Below, in pieces: positions 17,003 to 26,494 of a DNA stretch of 64,000 nt. Source of the stretch: JACQAP01 sp035548375 (GTDB taxonomy: Bacteria > Pseudomonadota > Gammaproteobacteria > Burkholderiales > JACQAP01); assembly GCA_035548375.1 (NCBI GenBank), contig DASZTG010000094.1:62001-126000 (forward strand), given 5' to 3'. Below the pieces are notes generated by a model. The model saw only the letters and a program-made list of their open reading frames with translations. It was not told the DNA's origin and searched no databases. Numbering within the stretch: the first letter of the stretch is position 1; each line of letters opens with the position of its first letter. A program made the translations under genes and the position numbers.

Positions 17003-20000
17003 ATGAGGACAGATACCACGACCGCGCAGCCGGCGAAACTGTTTCCGCTACGGCTGTGCGAAGTCCTCGAAAAGGAATTCGTCACCACGCACGGACCGTT
17101 GGCCGCCACGCCGGACTGGCTGCTCAAGGATGCGGACGTCAACTTTTCCAGGCTCGCCGATTGTTTCGCGTCCCCGCACCAATGCGCGAACAGCCGGGCG
17201 GTCGCGGCGGTGCGCGAGAAACTGGTCCCGGCGTTGCCTTCCTCGGACGACAGCAAATGGACGCCCGCATTCGAGCAGCAGCTTCTGCTGAAGCTCAATG
17301 AACTGATCCTCTCCGGGGATGCGCTCTACGATCATGCCCTGCTCGATCGCGACAACCCGGCATGCCGGCTCGGCGAGCTGGATGCCGCGCGAAGCGACGC
17401 GGACACATCCGACCCTTCGCTCAGCTCGCGGGACGAACGGGCACAGTTGAATCGTGTTCTGCTGGAGGCGGCGCTGCCGCCGGATGCAATCGTGCGCGTG
17501 GATACGGCGCGACTGACCGCGCTATACCAGAACATCCAGCACCTCGATACGCGTGGGCCGGATGGATTGCGCAGCGCGCTCTGCCTCTCCGGCGGCGGCA
17601 TTCGCAGCGCGTCGTTCGGCCTCGGCGTGATCACGGCGCTGGCGCGCCGCGGCGTGCTGGAGAAATTCGATTTCCTGTCCACGGTTTCCGGCGGCGGTTA
17701 CGTCGGTAGCTGGCTTTCCACCTGGGTGCATCGACACCCCCACGGGCTGGCGGGCGTGGTGCGCGAGCTCGGCACGCGCGTGCGCACGGAGACGACGAAA
17801 AGCCTGACCGCGAAGACCGACCCGGCACCTGAGACGATTCGCTTCCTGCGCGACTACAGCCACTTCCTGAATGCGAAGTCCGGCCTGTTCACCGCGGACA
17901 CCTGGTCCTGGGTCGGCATCTACCTGCGCAACCTGGCGCTGAACTGGCTGGTGATCATTCCCTTCCTGGTCCTGGTGATGTCGGCGCCGCGCCTGTACAT
18001 GGCGCTCGCGCATTCCTGGCGCGCCAAATACGGCGCCTTGCTGTATGGAGAAGGCAGCCTGTTCCCGTGGATCGTCTGGATCACGGGCTTCGCGGTGTTG
18101 CTGGCACTCGTTTGCATCAATGTGCATCGACCGAGCGTTACCGACCCCGCAAACCCGAACGCGCATCCGCCGGCCGGCTCGCTGCGAAGACGGATATTTC
18201 GCGCGCGGCAGAAGCTCAGCCGGCAAATGTGGATCCTGCTGCTGGGCGTCGTCCCCGTGTTCGTATTCTCGATCTCGCTGACGTTGCTGGAGTGGGGATT
18301 GCCGCACGACAAGTCGTCGCTCACGTGGCAGCAGATCGCGATCCTGCTGACGGCGCTGCCGCTGCCCGATGCAATCGCCATGATGGGCCGCATCGGCTTC
18401 GACCACCTGCTCGCCTGGGGCGAGGTCATCATCGTCGTCGCGTGGCTGATTTCGATTTTGCTGTTGCCAAAGCGGGGATGGGGCAAGCGCTCCAATGAAC
18501 TCCTGGCGATGCTGTTCGCCGGCTTCCTGACCTGGACCATCATCTCGGGGCTGGCGGCCTATGCTTCCGAGGTCGGCTCGCAAACCCAACCCGCGTTCAA
18601 GCTCTGGTCGTTCACCGCGTATCCCGCGCATGTGTATGCAGTGCTCGCCGTGCCGACCATCATCGGCGCCTCGCTGGCGGGCATGACGCTATTCATCGGC
18701 GCGGTATCCAAGTTCCAGTGGATCGAGGACGAGGATCGGGAATGGTGGGCGCGCTTCGGCGCCTGGATCCTGATCGGCATGGTCGGCTGGATCGTCCTCT
18801 CCGCCATCGCCGTATTCGGGCCGCCGCTGCTGCTGGAATTTCCGCACCTGGTTACCGCGCTGGGCGGCGTATCCGGTTTGATCGCGGTCTTGCTGGGTAA
18901 GAGTTCGCTCACCGCGGCGACGGGACAGAAGGAAGCCGGTGCGGGCCGGCGCAAGCGCCCCGCTTCGAAGCTCGGCCTGTTCATCCTGCCGGCTGCCTCC
19001 GCCTTGTTCATCGTCGCCTTCCTGTCCTTCATCGCGCTTCTTACGAGTGCCGCGCTCGACGCCTTTTTTGCCTGGATCAGCACCGGCTCGGGCATGCAGG
19101 ACACGCCGATCCTGGAGTTCGTGCGCAAGCTGTTCCCGGCCGATCTCGCGCCCATACGCTCGGCCTGCGGCATGGACGACACGCTGCCGGGCGGCGTCGG
19201 CGTGTTCGGCGATCCGAACCTGCACCTGGAAATCGTCTGCCAGACGCGGCTGCGCATCGTCATGACGCTGATGGCGGCGCTGGCGCTCTTCATTTTCGTC
19301 GCGAGCTCGATCGTCAACCTGAACAAGTTTTCGCTGCATGCCGTCTATCGCATGCGCATCGTGCGCACCTTCCTGGGCGCTTCGCGCGGCAGCGACCGCC
19401 GGCCCAACCCTTTCACCGGATTCGATCCGCTGGACGACATGCAGATGCATGAATTGCAGCCCGGACTGCTGCGCGAAGGCGACATCTGGGACATCGCGGA
19501 TTTCGTCGCCAGATTGCGCGGCGCGATGGACACGGGCGCGGCTGTCGCCACAACGAAAGATCCGGCGCAATTCCTGGCGCAACTGATGTGCAGCCGCGCC
19601 TACGATCCTTCATCAGTGCTGACGACGCGCTTGCGAAACGCGAAACCTGAAATTCCGGTATTGCGAGCGCTGCAGCAGGACATATTGGAAACCATGAACC
19701 GCGTGCTCGAGTCAGTTCGCCTCGATCGCGTGGCCGCGTTCGCCGGCACCATCGGTGACACGAAGAACAAGGGCGCCATGTCCGCGGCCGAGCATTATTT
19801 CCGGCACGGCAACATGATTTTCGGCAACCGCAAGCTGATCGAAGCGGCCTTCCCCCACGACATCCGGAAATACGAATTCCCGCCCCCGCCGCCGCACAAG
19901 CTCATGCACGTGATCAACCTGACCTTGAACCTCGTCCATGGCAGCAAGCTCGCATGGCAGGAACGCAAGGCGGCGCCCTTCATCGTCACGCCGATGCACT

Positions 20001-20872
20001 CCGGCACCTACTATCTCGGCTTCCGCGATTCGCGCGACTACGGCGGCGACAACGGCGTTTCCATCGGCACGGCGGTCGCCGTGTCGGGTGCCGCAGTCAG
20101 CCCGAACATGGGCTATTCATCCTCGGCGCTGACCGCGCTGCTGCTGACCTTGTTCAACGTGAGGCTGGGCTGGTGGCTGGGCAATCCCGGCATCTCGGGT
20201 GCGGGAACGTACCGGCTGTCCGAGCCGAGGTTGCTGCTGCGTCCCTTGTGGGCCGAGGCATTCGGCTTGACCGACGACCAGAGCCCGTATGTTTACCTGT
20301 CCGACGGCGGACACTTCGAGAACATGGGCCTGTTCGAGATGGTATTGAGGCGCTGCCGCTTCATCGTGGTCTCGGACGCGGGTGCCGACCCGGACTATGA
20401 ATTCGAAGACCTCGGCAATGCCGTGCGCAAGATTCGCATCGACCTTGGCGTGCCGATCGAATTCGAATCGCTGCCGATCCGACGGCGCACCGGTCCAGAC
20501 GATGCCGGCGGCTGCTACTGCGCGATCGGCCGCATCCGTTACTCGGCCGTGGACGGAGAATCTGCCTCCGACGGTTTGCTGATCCTGTTCAAACCGGTGC
20601 TGCGCGGAATCGAATCGCGCGACGTGCAGAACTATGCCGCGAAAAATCCCGAATTCCCGCAGGAAGCAACATCGAACCAGTTCTATGGCGAATCACAGTT
20701 CGAGAGCTATCGGCAACTCGGCGAGACGGCCGTGGAAAGCGTGTTCGGCGACGCGACCGACAAGTCAGGCAAGTCCTGGATCGAAGACATCGTCGCCGCG
20801 ACGCGCAAGCACGTCGGGCACAACGGCGGGGATGCGTACTGGATCGACGAGTGGCTGTTCGGGCTGAAGTAA
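17003..20872 (+). CDS. large membrane-embedded patatin-like phospholipase
   Basis: A 1289-residue protein that should act as a Ser-Asp lipid acyl hydrolase at a membrane. The oxyanion loop is SGGGIRSASFG (from Ser196), the nucleophile is Ser229 in TVSGGGYVGSWL, and the partner Asp1101 is in YLSDGGHFENMG. Between the two halves of the catalytic site, residues about 300-780 form many hydrophobic segments, probably ten or more helices. This split arrangement is known in a group of uncharacterised bacterial patatin-like proteins. The nucleophile motif has Thr-Val before Ser in place of the usual Gly-x. The ATG at 17003 follows GAGGGGAAG. It stands alone on its strand. Confidence 0.87.
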   Translation: MRTDTTTAQPAKLFPLRLCEVLEKEFVTTHGPLAATPDWLLKDADVNFSRLADCFASPHQCANSRAVAAVREKLVPALPSSDDSKWTPAFEQQLLLKLNELILSGDALYDHALLDRDNPACRLGELDAARSDADTSDPSLSSRDERAQLNRVLLEAALPPDAIVRVDTARLTALYQNIQHLDTRGPDGLRSALCLSGGGIRSASFGLGVITALARRGVLEKFDFLSTVSGGGYVGSWLSTWVHRHPHGLAGVVRELGTRVRTETTKSLTAKTDPAPETIRFLRDYSHFLNAKSGLFTADTWSWVGIYLRNLALNWLVIIPFLVLVMSAPRLYMALAHSWRAKYGALLYGEGSLFPWIVWITGFAVLLALVCINVHRPSVTDPANPNAHPPAGSLRRRIFRARQKLSRQMWILLLGVVPVFVFSISLTLLEWGLPHDKSSLTWQQIAILLTALPLPDAIAMMGRIGFDHLLAWGEVIIVVAWLISILLLPKRGWGKRSNELLAMLFAGFLTWTIISGLAAYASEVGSQTQPAFKLWSFTAYPAHVYAVLAVPTIIGASLAGMTLFIGAVSKFQWIEDEDREWWARFGAWILIGMVGWIVLSAIAVFGPPLLLEFPHLVTALGGVSGLIAVLLGKSSLTAATGQKEAGAGRRKRPASKLGLFILPAASALFIVAFLSFIALLTSAALDAFFAWISTGSGMQDTPILEFVRKLFPADLAPIRSACGMDDTLPGGVGVFGDPNLHLEIVCQTRLRIVMTLMAALALFIFVASSIVNLNKFSLHAVYRMRIVRTFLGASRGSDRRPNPFTGFDPLDDMQMHELQPGLLREGDIWDIADFVARLRGAMDTGAAVATTKDPAQFLAQLMCSRAYDPSSVLTTRLRNAKPEIPVLRALQQDILETMNRVLESVRLDRVAAFAGTIGDTKNKGAMSAAEHYFRHGNMIFGNRKLIEAAFPHDIRKYEFPPPPPHKLMHVINLTLNLVHGSKLAWQERKAAPFIVTPMHSGTYYLGFRDSRDYGGDNGVSIGTAVAVSGAAVSPNMGYSSSALTALLLTLFNVRLGWWLGNPGISGAGTYRLSEPRLLLRPLWAEAFGLTDDQSPYVYLSDGGHFENMGLFEMVLRRCRFIVVSDAGADPDYEFEDLGNAVRKIRIDLGVPIEFESLPIRRRTGPDDAGGCYCAIGRIRYSAVDGESASDGLLILFKPVLRGIESRDVQNYAAKNPEFPQEATSNQFYGESQFESYRQLGETAVESVFGDATDKSGKSWIEDIVAATRKHVGHNGGDAYWIDEWLFGLK

Positions 20873-20968
20873 CCAACCAATCGTATTCGCCAGACGGACC
20901 CACATCCCGAAGATCTTGCGCCAATGACGATCCTGGCTAAAGCGGGCATGCGGTGTACGGTTTAGGCG

Positions 20969-21208
20969 CTACGAGGCTTTGGGACGTTTGAAGATCCAGA
21001 TATCGGACGTCGTCGCTCCGAAGCCATAGCTGCCCGGGTGACCTGTGTACAACGCCATGTCACACCTCGGCCCGTATGACACAAGTTCCCAACCCTGGTC
21101 ACCCAGCTCAGCCAGCTTCGCCTGGATGTCGATGTTCCAGTCCTTTGCCTTGCCGCTCGATGAGAACTCGCGGGTGCGGGCAAAAGTCTTATATTCCCAT
21201 TGAGTCAT
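20969..21208 (-). CDS. DUF4177-like small protein
   Basis: A 79-residue cytoplasmic protein of the DUF4177 kind: it starts MTQWEYKTF, has LAELGDQGWELVSY in the middle and ends in WIFKRP, the compact alpha-beta pattern of that family. Function is unknown in the family. It is convergent with the patatin gene, about 96 bases from its end. Upstream, 21209-21408 holds no gene that I can see before the cytochrome cluster. Confidence 0.72.
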   Translation of the reverse strand: MTQWEYKTFARTREFSSSGKAKDWNIDIQAKLAELGDQGWELVSYGPRCDMALYTGHPGSYGFGATTSDIWIFKRPKAS

Positions 21209-21408
21209 ATGGTCGCCCCTGTCGAAAAGATTCGAATGATATCCGGCGCGGCACCTGGGCGAACCGCCGGCAAGCAGCCAGCCGGTGACTGCGCGTTCCG
21301 GGCACAGTTGCGCAGTTGTCCCCTCCTTGGCCAGCGATTACCCGGCTACCGGGCTTTTGCGGGAAGCCCTCGCCCCGCCGCAACGCTACCCCTCATGAAC
21401 GCGCCCCC

Positions 21409-22875
21409 TCAGAGCGTCTTCAGGTATTCGATCAACGCATCCTTGTCCGGCGCGGACAAGTTCGTCCCGAACAAGTGTCCGATGTTGCGTCCGCCGCGCA
21501 ACGCGGTGTCGTGCTTCGTCCCGACGTGCTCGGCCTCCGGGCCTTGCGAGACGAAGCCGACGTTCGCCTGGTCGTAGACGTCATAGCCGCGCCAGAACAC
21601 CTTCGTGCGCTGGTCGGTCGGGCTCAGCAGGTCTCGCAAGGTCGGCACGGATCCGTTATGCAGGTAGGGCGCGCGCAGCCAGATGCCGTCGAGGAAGGGC
21701 ACGTCGTAGCCGTTCAGGTCTTCTTCCACGAGGCCAGGCCGCTCGATGCCCATGTCCGTGACGATGCGGTTCGCCTGGATCGCGGCCTGCTTGTTCCACG
21801 AGAGCAGGCGATCTTTCTCGGTGCCGACGTCTGACAACGGCATCGGCTTGCCGGTCTTGCCGCTGGAGTGACACCCCGCGCAGGTCTTGTCATACACGTC
21901 CTCGCCCGTCGCCGCCTTTGCCTTGTCGATAGCGAACGGATACTTGGGCGCCGGCTTTTTCGTGAGGTAATCGTAGAGCCAGTCGATCTGCGCGAGGAAA
22001 TCCTTCTTGCTGTGCGGCGGCGCGCCCAGCAACCCGAGCGCTGAATCGATGATCACCGAGCGCGGGTCGTGGCTGTCGCCCGCCCAGTTGAGGCGCGTGC
22101 CCTGCTTGTATTTCTGCAGGTTCCAGATCGAGGGCATGTCGGTCGGGCCGAAGGTGTCGTCCATCGGCACCTTGATCATGAAGTATTTCGTCAGGTTCAT
22201 CGCGTCGTCGCGGCCGCGGCCCCATTCCGGGAAATCGGCGCGATAGACCCACTTGAACTGCGCTTCGCGCGCCAGCAGCGCCTTCTTCGTCATCGGGATG
22301 ATCAGGAAGCGATACGACAGGCTGTCGAACCAGGACAGTTTCGTGACGAGGTTGATCTCCGTCATGATGTTGTCGGCGTTGAAGCGCGGATCCTTCGCGC
22401 AGTCGACGAGGTAGCGGAAGAAGGCCTCCACGTTGGTCGTGTGCCCGTTGCCCGCCGTGATGAACGTGGGATTGTCCTCGGGCGTGGCGCGATAAGTCGC
22501 GGTATGGCAGACGGCGCAGGTGTTGGCCACGCGCGGAAAGCCGATGGTCTTCTTGGTGAAGCCGACGGGCAGCTCCTGTCCCTGCTCCCATGGCACGCCA
22601 AGCGATGCATAGCCGCCGGGCCCCGGAAGCTTCTCCGGGAACATGCGCGGCAGCACGTAGAAAATCCAGTAGGGAATGCCGGCGTCGTTCTCAGCACCTA
22701 TGGAGCCGTACTTGAAGCGCATGTCCGCCGTGGCGGTGACCCACTCGGGTTGCGGCTCCTCGCGGAAGAATTTGTACCAGCCGACGTAGCCCAGCGCTGC
22801 CGCGATGACGACCAGCACGCCGAGCCAGGCCAGCAGCTTCCTCTTGAGGGAGCCGGGTTGCTGCCCGCTGTTCAT
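21409..22875 (-). CDS. membrane-anchored dihaem cytochrome c, RoxA/MauG-like
   Basis: A 488-residue protein with an N-terminal membrane anchor (residues about 13-35) and a periplasmic body holding two haem c motifs, CAVCH (120-124) and CAGCH (332-336). The C-terminal DGIWLRAPYLHNGSVPTLRDLL block is a hallmark of dihaem peroxidase-like cytochromes such as RoxA and relatives. It is a paralogue of the 22896-24425 product: both share KYGS-x-G, PYWIF-x-x-LP, GYASLG and a Cys-x-Lys/Ala-Asp-Pro segment. The start at 22875 has AGAGGAT upstream. It is the last gene of the cluster. Roles in peroxide, alcohol or polymer oxidation are possible; the substrate is unknown. Confidence 0.82.
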   Translation of the reverse strand: MNSGQQPGSLKRKLLAWLGVLVVIAAALGYVGWYKFFREEPQPEWVTATADMRFKYGSIGAENDAGIPYWIFYVLPRMFPEKLPGPGGYASLGVPWEQGQELPVGFTKKTIGFPRVANTCAVCHTATYRATPEDNPTFITAGNGHTTNVEAFFRYLVDCAKDPRFNADNIMTEINLVTKLSWFDSLSYRFLIIPMTKKALLAREAQFKWVYRADFPEWGRGRDDAMNLTKYFMIKVPMDDTFGPTDMPSIWNLQKYKQGTRLNWAGDSHDPRSVIIDSALGLLGAPPHSKKDFLAQIDWLYDYLTKKPAPKYPFAIDKAKAATGEDVYDKTCAGCHSSGKTGKPMPLSDVGTEKDRLLSWNKQAAIQANRIVTDMGIERPGLVEEDLNGYDVPFLDGIWLRAPYLHNGSVPTLRDLLSPTDQRTKVFWRGYDVYDQANVGFVSQGPEAEHVGTKHDTALRGGRNIGHLFGTNLSAPDKDALIEYLKTL

Positions 22876-22895
22876 GAGCGATCCTCTTTGCATGG

Positions 22896-24425
22896 TCAGA
22901 ACGTCTTCAGGAATTCCACGAGCGACTCCTTGTCGTCGATCGACATGCCGGTGCCGAAGCGGCGGCCTTCATGGCCCCAGTTGCCGTTGCCCGCAACCTC
23001 GGTGTCGAACCGGAAATACTTCCTGTCGCCTTCTTCGGCGACGTTGGACTTGAATCCCACCTTGGCCGCGTCGTACACGTCGTAGCCGCGATAAAACACC
23101 TTCGGCCGGCGCGCGGCCGGCTCGAGCAGGTCGCGCAACGTGGGCACCGATCCGTTGTGCAGGTAGGGCGCGCGCAGCCAGATGCCGTCGAGCGGCATGT
23201 TGGCGTAGCCGTTGGTCTTGCGGAAATGCTGGAAGCGCCAGGGATAGCCCGCGTAGAGCGTCGACTGGTTCACCGCGAGGTCGTAGGTGTACGAATCCAG
23301 CCGGCGGCGGTCGGTGCCGATGTCGGCCCAAGTCGTGACCTTGCCGACCGACTTGCCGGCGAAATTGCGCCCGCTGGCGCCATGGCACTCCGCGCAATGC
23401 TCCTTGTAGATCTCGGCGCCGCGCTGCGCCTTGTCGCCGTCGATGGCGAACGGATATTTCGGCGGCTCCTTCGTCGTCAGCCATTTCTCGATGCGGCCTA
23501 TCGCCTGCGTGTCCAGCGTGGGCGGCGTGGTGCCGGTGCCGAAGGCCGCGCTCTTGTTGCGCTCCTCGACCTTGGTGTTGTTGCCGTCCCAGTGCAACTG
23601 CATGCCCTGGCGCGGGCCCTGCAGCCAGATCGACGGAAAATCCGCCGGCGCATTCTTTTCCGCATCCGCGATCTTGTGCATCGGGAAATTGAAAATGACC
23701 TTCGCGGAGTTGAACGTGTCGACCCGCCCCGGTCCCCAGTCCGGCTGGTTCATCACGAACGAAAAGCGCCCCGCGAGCATCAGCAGCCTCTCGCGCATGA
23801 GCGCGACGGCCACCGGGTAGACGACGTAGCGGTCGATGAGGTCGAGGTCCCCGCCCTGCGCCTGCACCAGCCGGCGCGCCTCCGGCACGATGAACTCGGA
23901 GGCGAATTTCGGATCGGCCGCACACGAGAAAAAGAATTTCTCGAATCCCATGATGTCGAGCTGCATCGCCGGCATGCCGAGGTAGACCTTCGGCTTCTGC
24001 TGCGGTGTCTCGCGCACCGTGCTGGCGTGGCAGACCGAGCAGTTCAGGAAGGTGCGATCGATGCCGGTGAAATGCCGCTTCGACATGCCGATCGGCAAAT
24101 CCTTGCCGTCTTCGTAGATCAGGCCGAGCGATGCATAGCCCTTGCCGGGCAGGTGCTCCGAGCAAACCTGCGGCAGCGCCTGGAAGATCCAGTACGGAAA
24201 ACCGGAGGTGTGCTCGCCGCCGGTCGAGCCGTACTTGAAATGCTCCTCGATGTCGTCGTAGACGACCGCCTTGTCGCCGCCGAAGCGATGCCAGGCATAC
24301 AGTCCCGCCGCGAGGGCGAGAAACGTGGGAACCGCGAGCAGGATGAACAGCCAGCGCACCCAGCGTTTGCCGAACAGCTTGGACAGGAAACCGGGCTCGT
24401 CCGCGGAAGTAAAAAGATACGTCAT
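22896..24425 (-). CDS. membrane-anchored dihaem cytochrome c, RoxA/MauG-like (paralogue)
   Basis: A 509-residue periplasm-facing protein with one N-terminal membrane helix (WLFILLAVPTFLALAAGLYA, residues 25-44), haem motifs CSVCH (129-133) and CAECH (344-348), and DGIWLRAPYLHNGSVPTLRDLL (from 413). Extra Cys88 and Cys168 may pair. The ATG at 24425 begins 14 bases after the upstream gene's stop; the longer frame adds over 140 Arg/Ala-rich residues that overlap that gene and look like a shadow. It is clearly a duplicate of the next gene downstream, which it precedes by 20 bases. Confidence 0.84.
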   Translation of the reverse strand: MTYLFTSADEPGFLSKLFGKRWVRWLFILLAVPTFLALAAGLYAWHRFGGDKAVVYDDIEEHFKYGSTGGEHTSGFPYWIFQALPQVCSEHLPGKGYASLGLIYEDGKDLPIGMSKRHFTGIDRTFLNCSVCHASTVRETPQQKPKVYLGMPAMQLDIMGFEKFFFSCAADPKFASEFIVPEARRLVQAQGGDLDLIDRYVVYPVAVALMRERLLMLAGRFSFVMNQPDWGPGRVDTFNSAKVIFNFPMHKIADAEKNAPADFPSIWLQGPRQGMQLHWDGNNTKVEERNKSAAFGTGTTPPTLDTQAIGRIEKWLTTKEPPKYPFAIDGDKAQRGAEIYKEHCAECHGASGRNFAGKSVGKVTTWADIGTDRRRLDSYTYDLAVNQSTLYAGYPWRFQHFRKTNGYANMPLDGIWLRAPYLHNGSVPTLRDLLEPAARRPKVFYRGYDVYDAAKVGFKSNVAEEGDRKYFRFDTEVAGNGNWGHEGRRFGTGMSIDDKESLVEFLKTF

Positions 24426-24439
24426 GAAATGTCCGTTGG

Positions 24440-26458
24440 TCAGGCGCCCGCGGGCAGGCAGGAGCGCAGGTTCTCGTAGCCGTGCATCAGCAGGTCCGCC
24501 AGATCGGGATCGCGGCCGGTCTCCGCACGCAACCAGCCGGCGACCGTATTGCGCAGCGGTGCCACGAATTCGGGCGGCGATTCCTGGATCCACGGATGTC
24601 CCGCGCGCGACGCCTGCGGCGGCGGCATCGGCACCTTCAGGCGCTGGCCGGCCTCGGCATCCCACATCGCCATACGCACGTAGATTCGCGGCGCGCAATG
24701 CGCGAGCAGGGTCGACACGCGCTTGGCATCGCCCGCGAGGAAATTCGGCGGCGATGTCTGTGTCGTTGCATGGCATCCGCCGCAAGGTTGCTGGAATGCC
24801 ACCGCCTCGGGCGGCAGCAGGTTCGACCCGGCGACCTCGGTCTGCGCCGCGGGCAGCGCGGACGTATCGTCGCAACAGCGCGTCGCCGGCGGAAGATCGA
24901 GCGCAGCATCCACCGCCGCCATCACCGATGCGCGCCTCAACGGTCCGCCGGCGAGCGTTGCGGCGGAAAGATGCTCACGCAGAGGCGAAAAATCCTCGGC
25001 GACCGACACCTCGACTTCGCCTTTGTCGCCGTCCCATTGCAGCGCCACTTTGGAAACCGCATTGCCGTTTGCGAGCCGCACGCGGCGTCCTTCGCTTTCC
25101 GGCGTGAACTCGAGGCGGCCGCGCTTGCGAACGACGTTTCCGGCCGCGAGATTACGCAGCGGCATGGCGTCGCCGACGGCGAGCTCGGCCAGCGACGACG
25201 CATTACCGTGCAACGTGACTTCGCCGCTGCAGCCGAATGGCAGGCTGGCATCACCTGCCACGATCGTGCAGGCGGCGTGATAAACGCGTGGCGTCGGCGA
25301 TACCGCAACAAGGCGCTCGTCGACTTTGCGCATGTCGGCTTCGGACAGCAGTCCCGCGATGCCGGTCACGAAGCGATGCGCAAGCTCGGCGTCGTCCGCG
25401 CGCCACGTGTCGATCGGCGCGCGCGGGACCAGGGCTTCGAGCGGTCCGGCGACATGCGATTGCGCGCGCCCGGTGGTGCCTTCCGGAAAGGCGAGCGGGT
25501 CGCGGTTCGGAATGTCGGGATTCGGAACGGCGATGCCATTCGGGAATTGCCTGCGCAAGCCCGCGGCGATCGAACGTGACACAGGCTCGCGTTCGAAACC
25601 GCGTTCCCCGGACAGCCGATATTGCAACGCCGCGACCAACGCCGCCCTGCGGCAACCGGCGTCGCAGGCTTCGACCCACAAGCGTTGGATCACGCCGATG
25701 AGATTCGCGCGTTCGGTCGCGTCGTCGATGGCATTCGGCACTTCCACCGCAACGCGCTCGAACGCCGGGTTCGCCTCGTTCAGCAGCGCAGCGATGCGCG
25801 GGTTCGCATTGGTCTCATCCCACACCTGCCGCGAGAAGATCGGCCCGTGATTCTGGTGGCAGGCCACGCACACGCGGCGCTTTGCATAGACGACCCGCGG
25901 CTTGCCGCCCGGCGTATAGCCGGTCACGAGCTGGAATTCGAAGCGCCCCAGCGTTTCGTTATAGCTGATCACTTCGATGGTGCCCGCGCGACGCTGGAAT
26001 CCGAGGTAAAGGCGATCGCGCGCGGCGACCGAACCGTCGCCTTCGCCCGTGAATGCAACGACCACGCGCGGAGACGAAAAAAATCCGGGCCACGCGGCGG
26101 TGCGCTGCAGCGAGCGGCCCAGCGGAATCAGCACCCGCTGGCTGCATGATTCCCGGCAGCCCAGACGCTGCTCGATGCGGGCAACCAGGTCATCGAAAAC
26201 CGGAGGCAGGTCGTAGGCCGATTCAGTCGCCGAATCCGCCTTCGTGCGTGCCGGATCGAGCATTATGTAGTCGAACAGCGCACGGCCGGCCGCCGGAGCG
26301 TCGCTGCCCGGCGTCGCGGGATCGACGGCCCATTGCGCAATGTGATCCGTGGCGATGTGTTCCGCGGCGGCGTGATCCGCCGCCGCCGGCGTGCGTTCAG
26401 TCATTTCGCAGCCCGCGAGCAGGATGCAGGCGACGCCGATGGCCACGGCGGACTTCAT
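24440..26458 (-). CDS. dihaem c-type cytochrome lipoprotein
   Basis: A 672-residue protein with a lipoprotein signal (CILLAGC, Cys17), so it is probably outer-membrane anchored. Two haem motifs are far apart, CVACH (197-201, followed by QNHGPIFSRQ) and CGGCH (about residue 560, in FQQPCGGCHATT). The N-terminal region resembles cytochromes with a HQNHGPIF-type haem site; the middle (about 400-520) has a beta-rich look. CRESC and CDAGC may form disulfides. It lies in the middle of the cytochrome operon, 36 bases after the 26495-27385 gene and 14 before the next. Function unknown; an electron carrier or receptor for the dihaem enzymes is a reasonable inference. Confidence 0.8.
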   Translation of the reverse strand: MKSAVAIGVACILLAGCEMTERTPAAADHAAAEHIATDHIAQWAVDPATPGSDAPAAGRALFDYIMLDPARTKADSATESAYDLPPVFDDLVARIEQRLGCRESCSQRVLIPLGRSLQRTAAWPGFFSSPRVVVAFTGEGDGSVAARDRLYLGFQRRAGTIEVISYNETLGRFEFQLVTGYTPGGKPRVVYAKRRVCVACHQNHGPIFSRQVWDETNANPRIAALLNEANPAFERVAVEVPNAIDDATERANLIGVIQRLWVEACDAGCRRAALVAALQYRLSGERGFEREPVSRSIAAGLRRQFPNGIAVPNPDIPNRDPLAFPEGTTGRAQSHVAGPLEALVPRAPIDTWRADDAELAHRFVTGIAGLLSEADMRKVDERLVAVSPTPRVYHAACTIVAGDASLPFGCSGEVTLHGNASSLAELAVGDAMPLRNLAAGNVVRKRGRLEFTPESEGRRVRLANGNAVSKVALQWDGDKGEVEVSVAEDFSPLREHLSAATLAGGPLRRASVMAAVDAALDLPPATRCCDDTSALPAAQTEVAGSNLLPPEAVAFQQPCGGCHATTQTSPPNFLAGDAKRVSTLLAHCAPRIYVRMAMWDAEAGQRLKVPMPPPQASRAGHPWIQESPPEFVAPLRNTVAGWLRAETGRDPDLADLLMHGYENLRSCLPAGA

Positions 26459-26494
26459 GCCTCGATTGCGTCATCTCGCGGCACTGGGCGCGAC

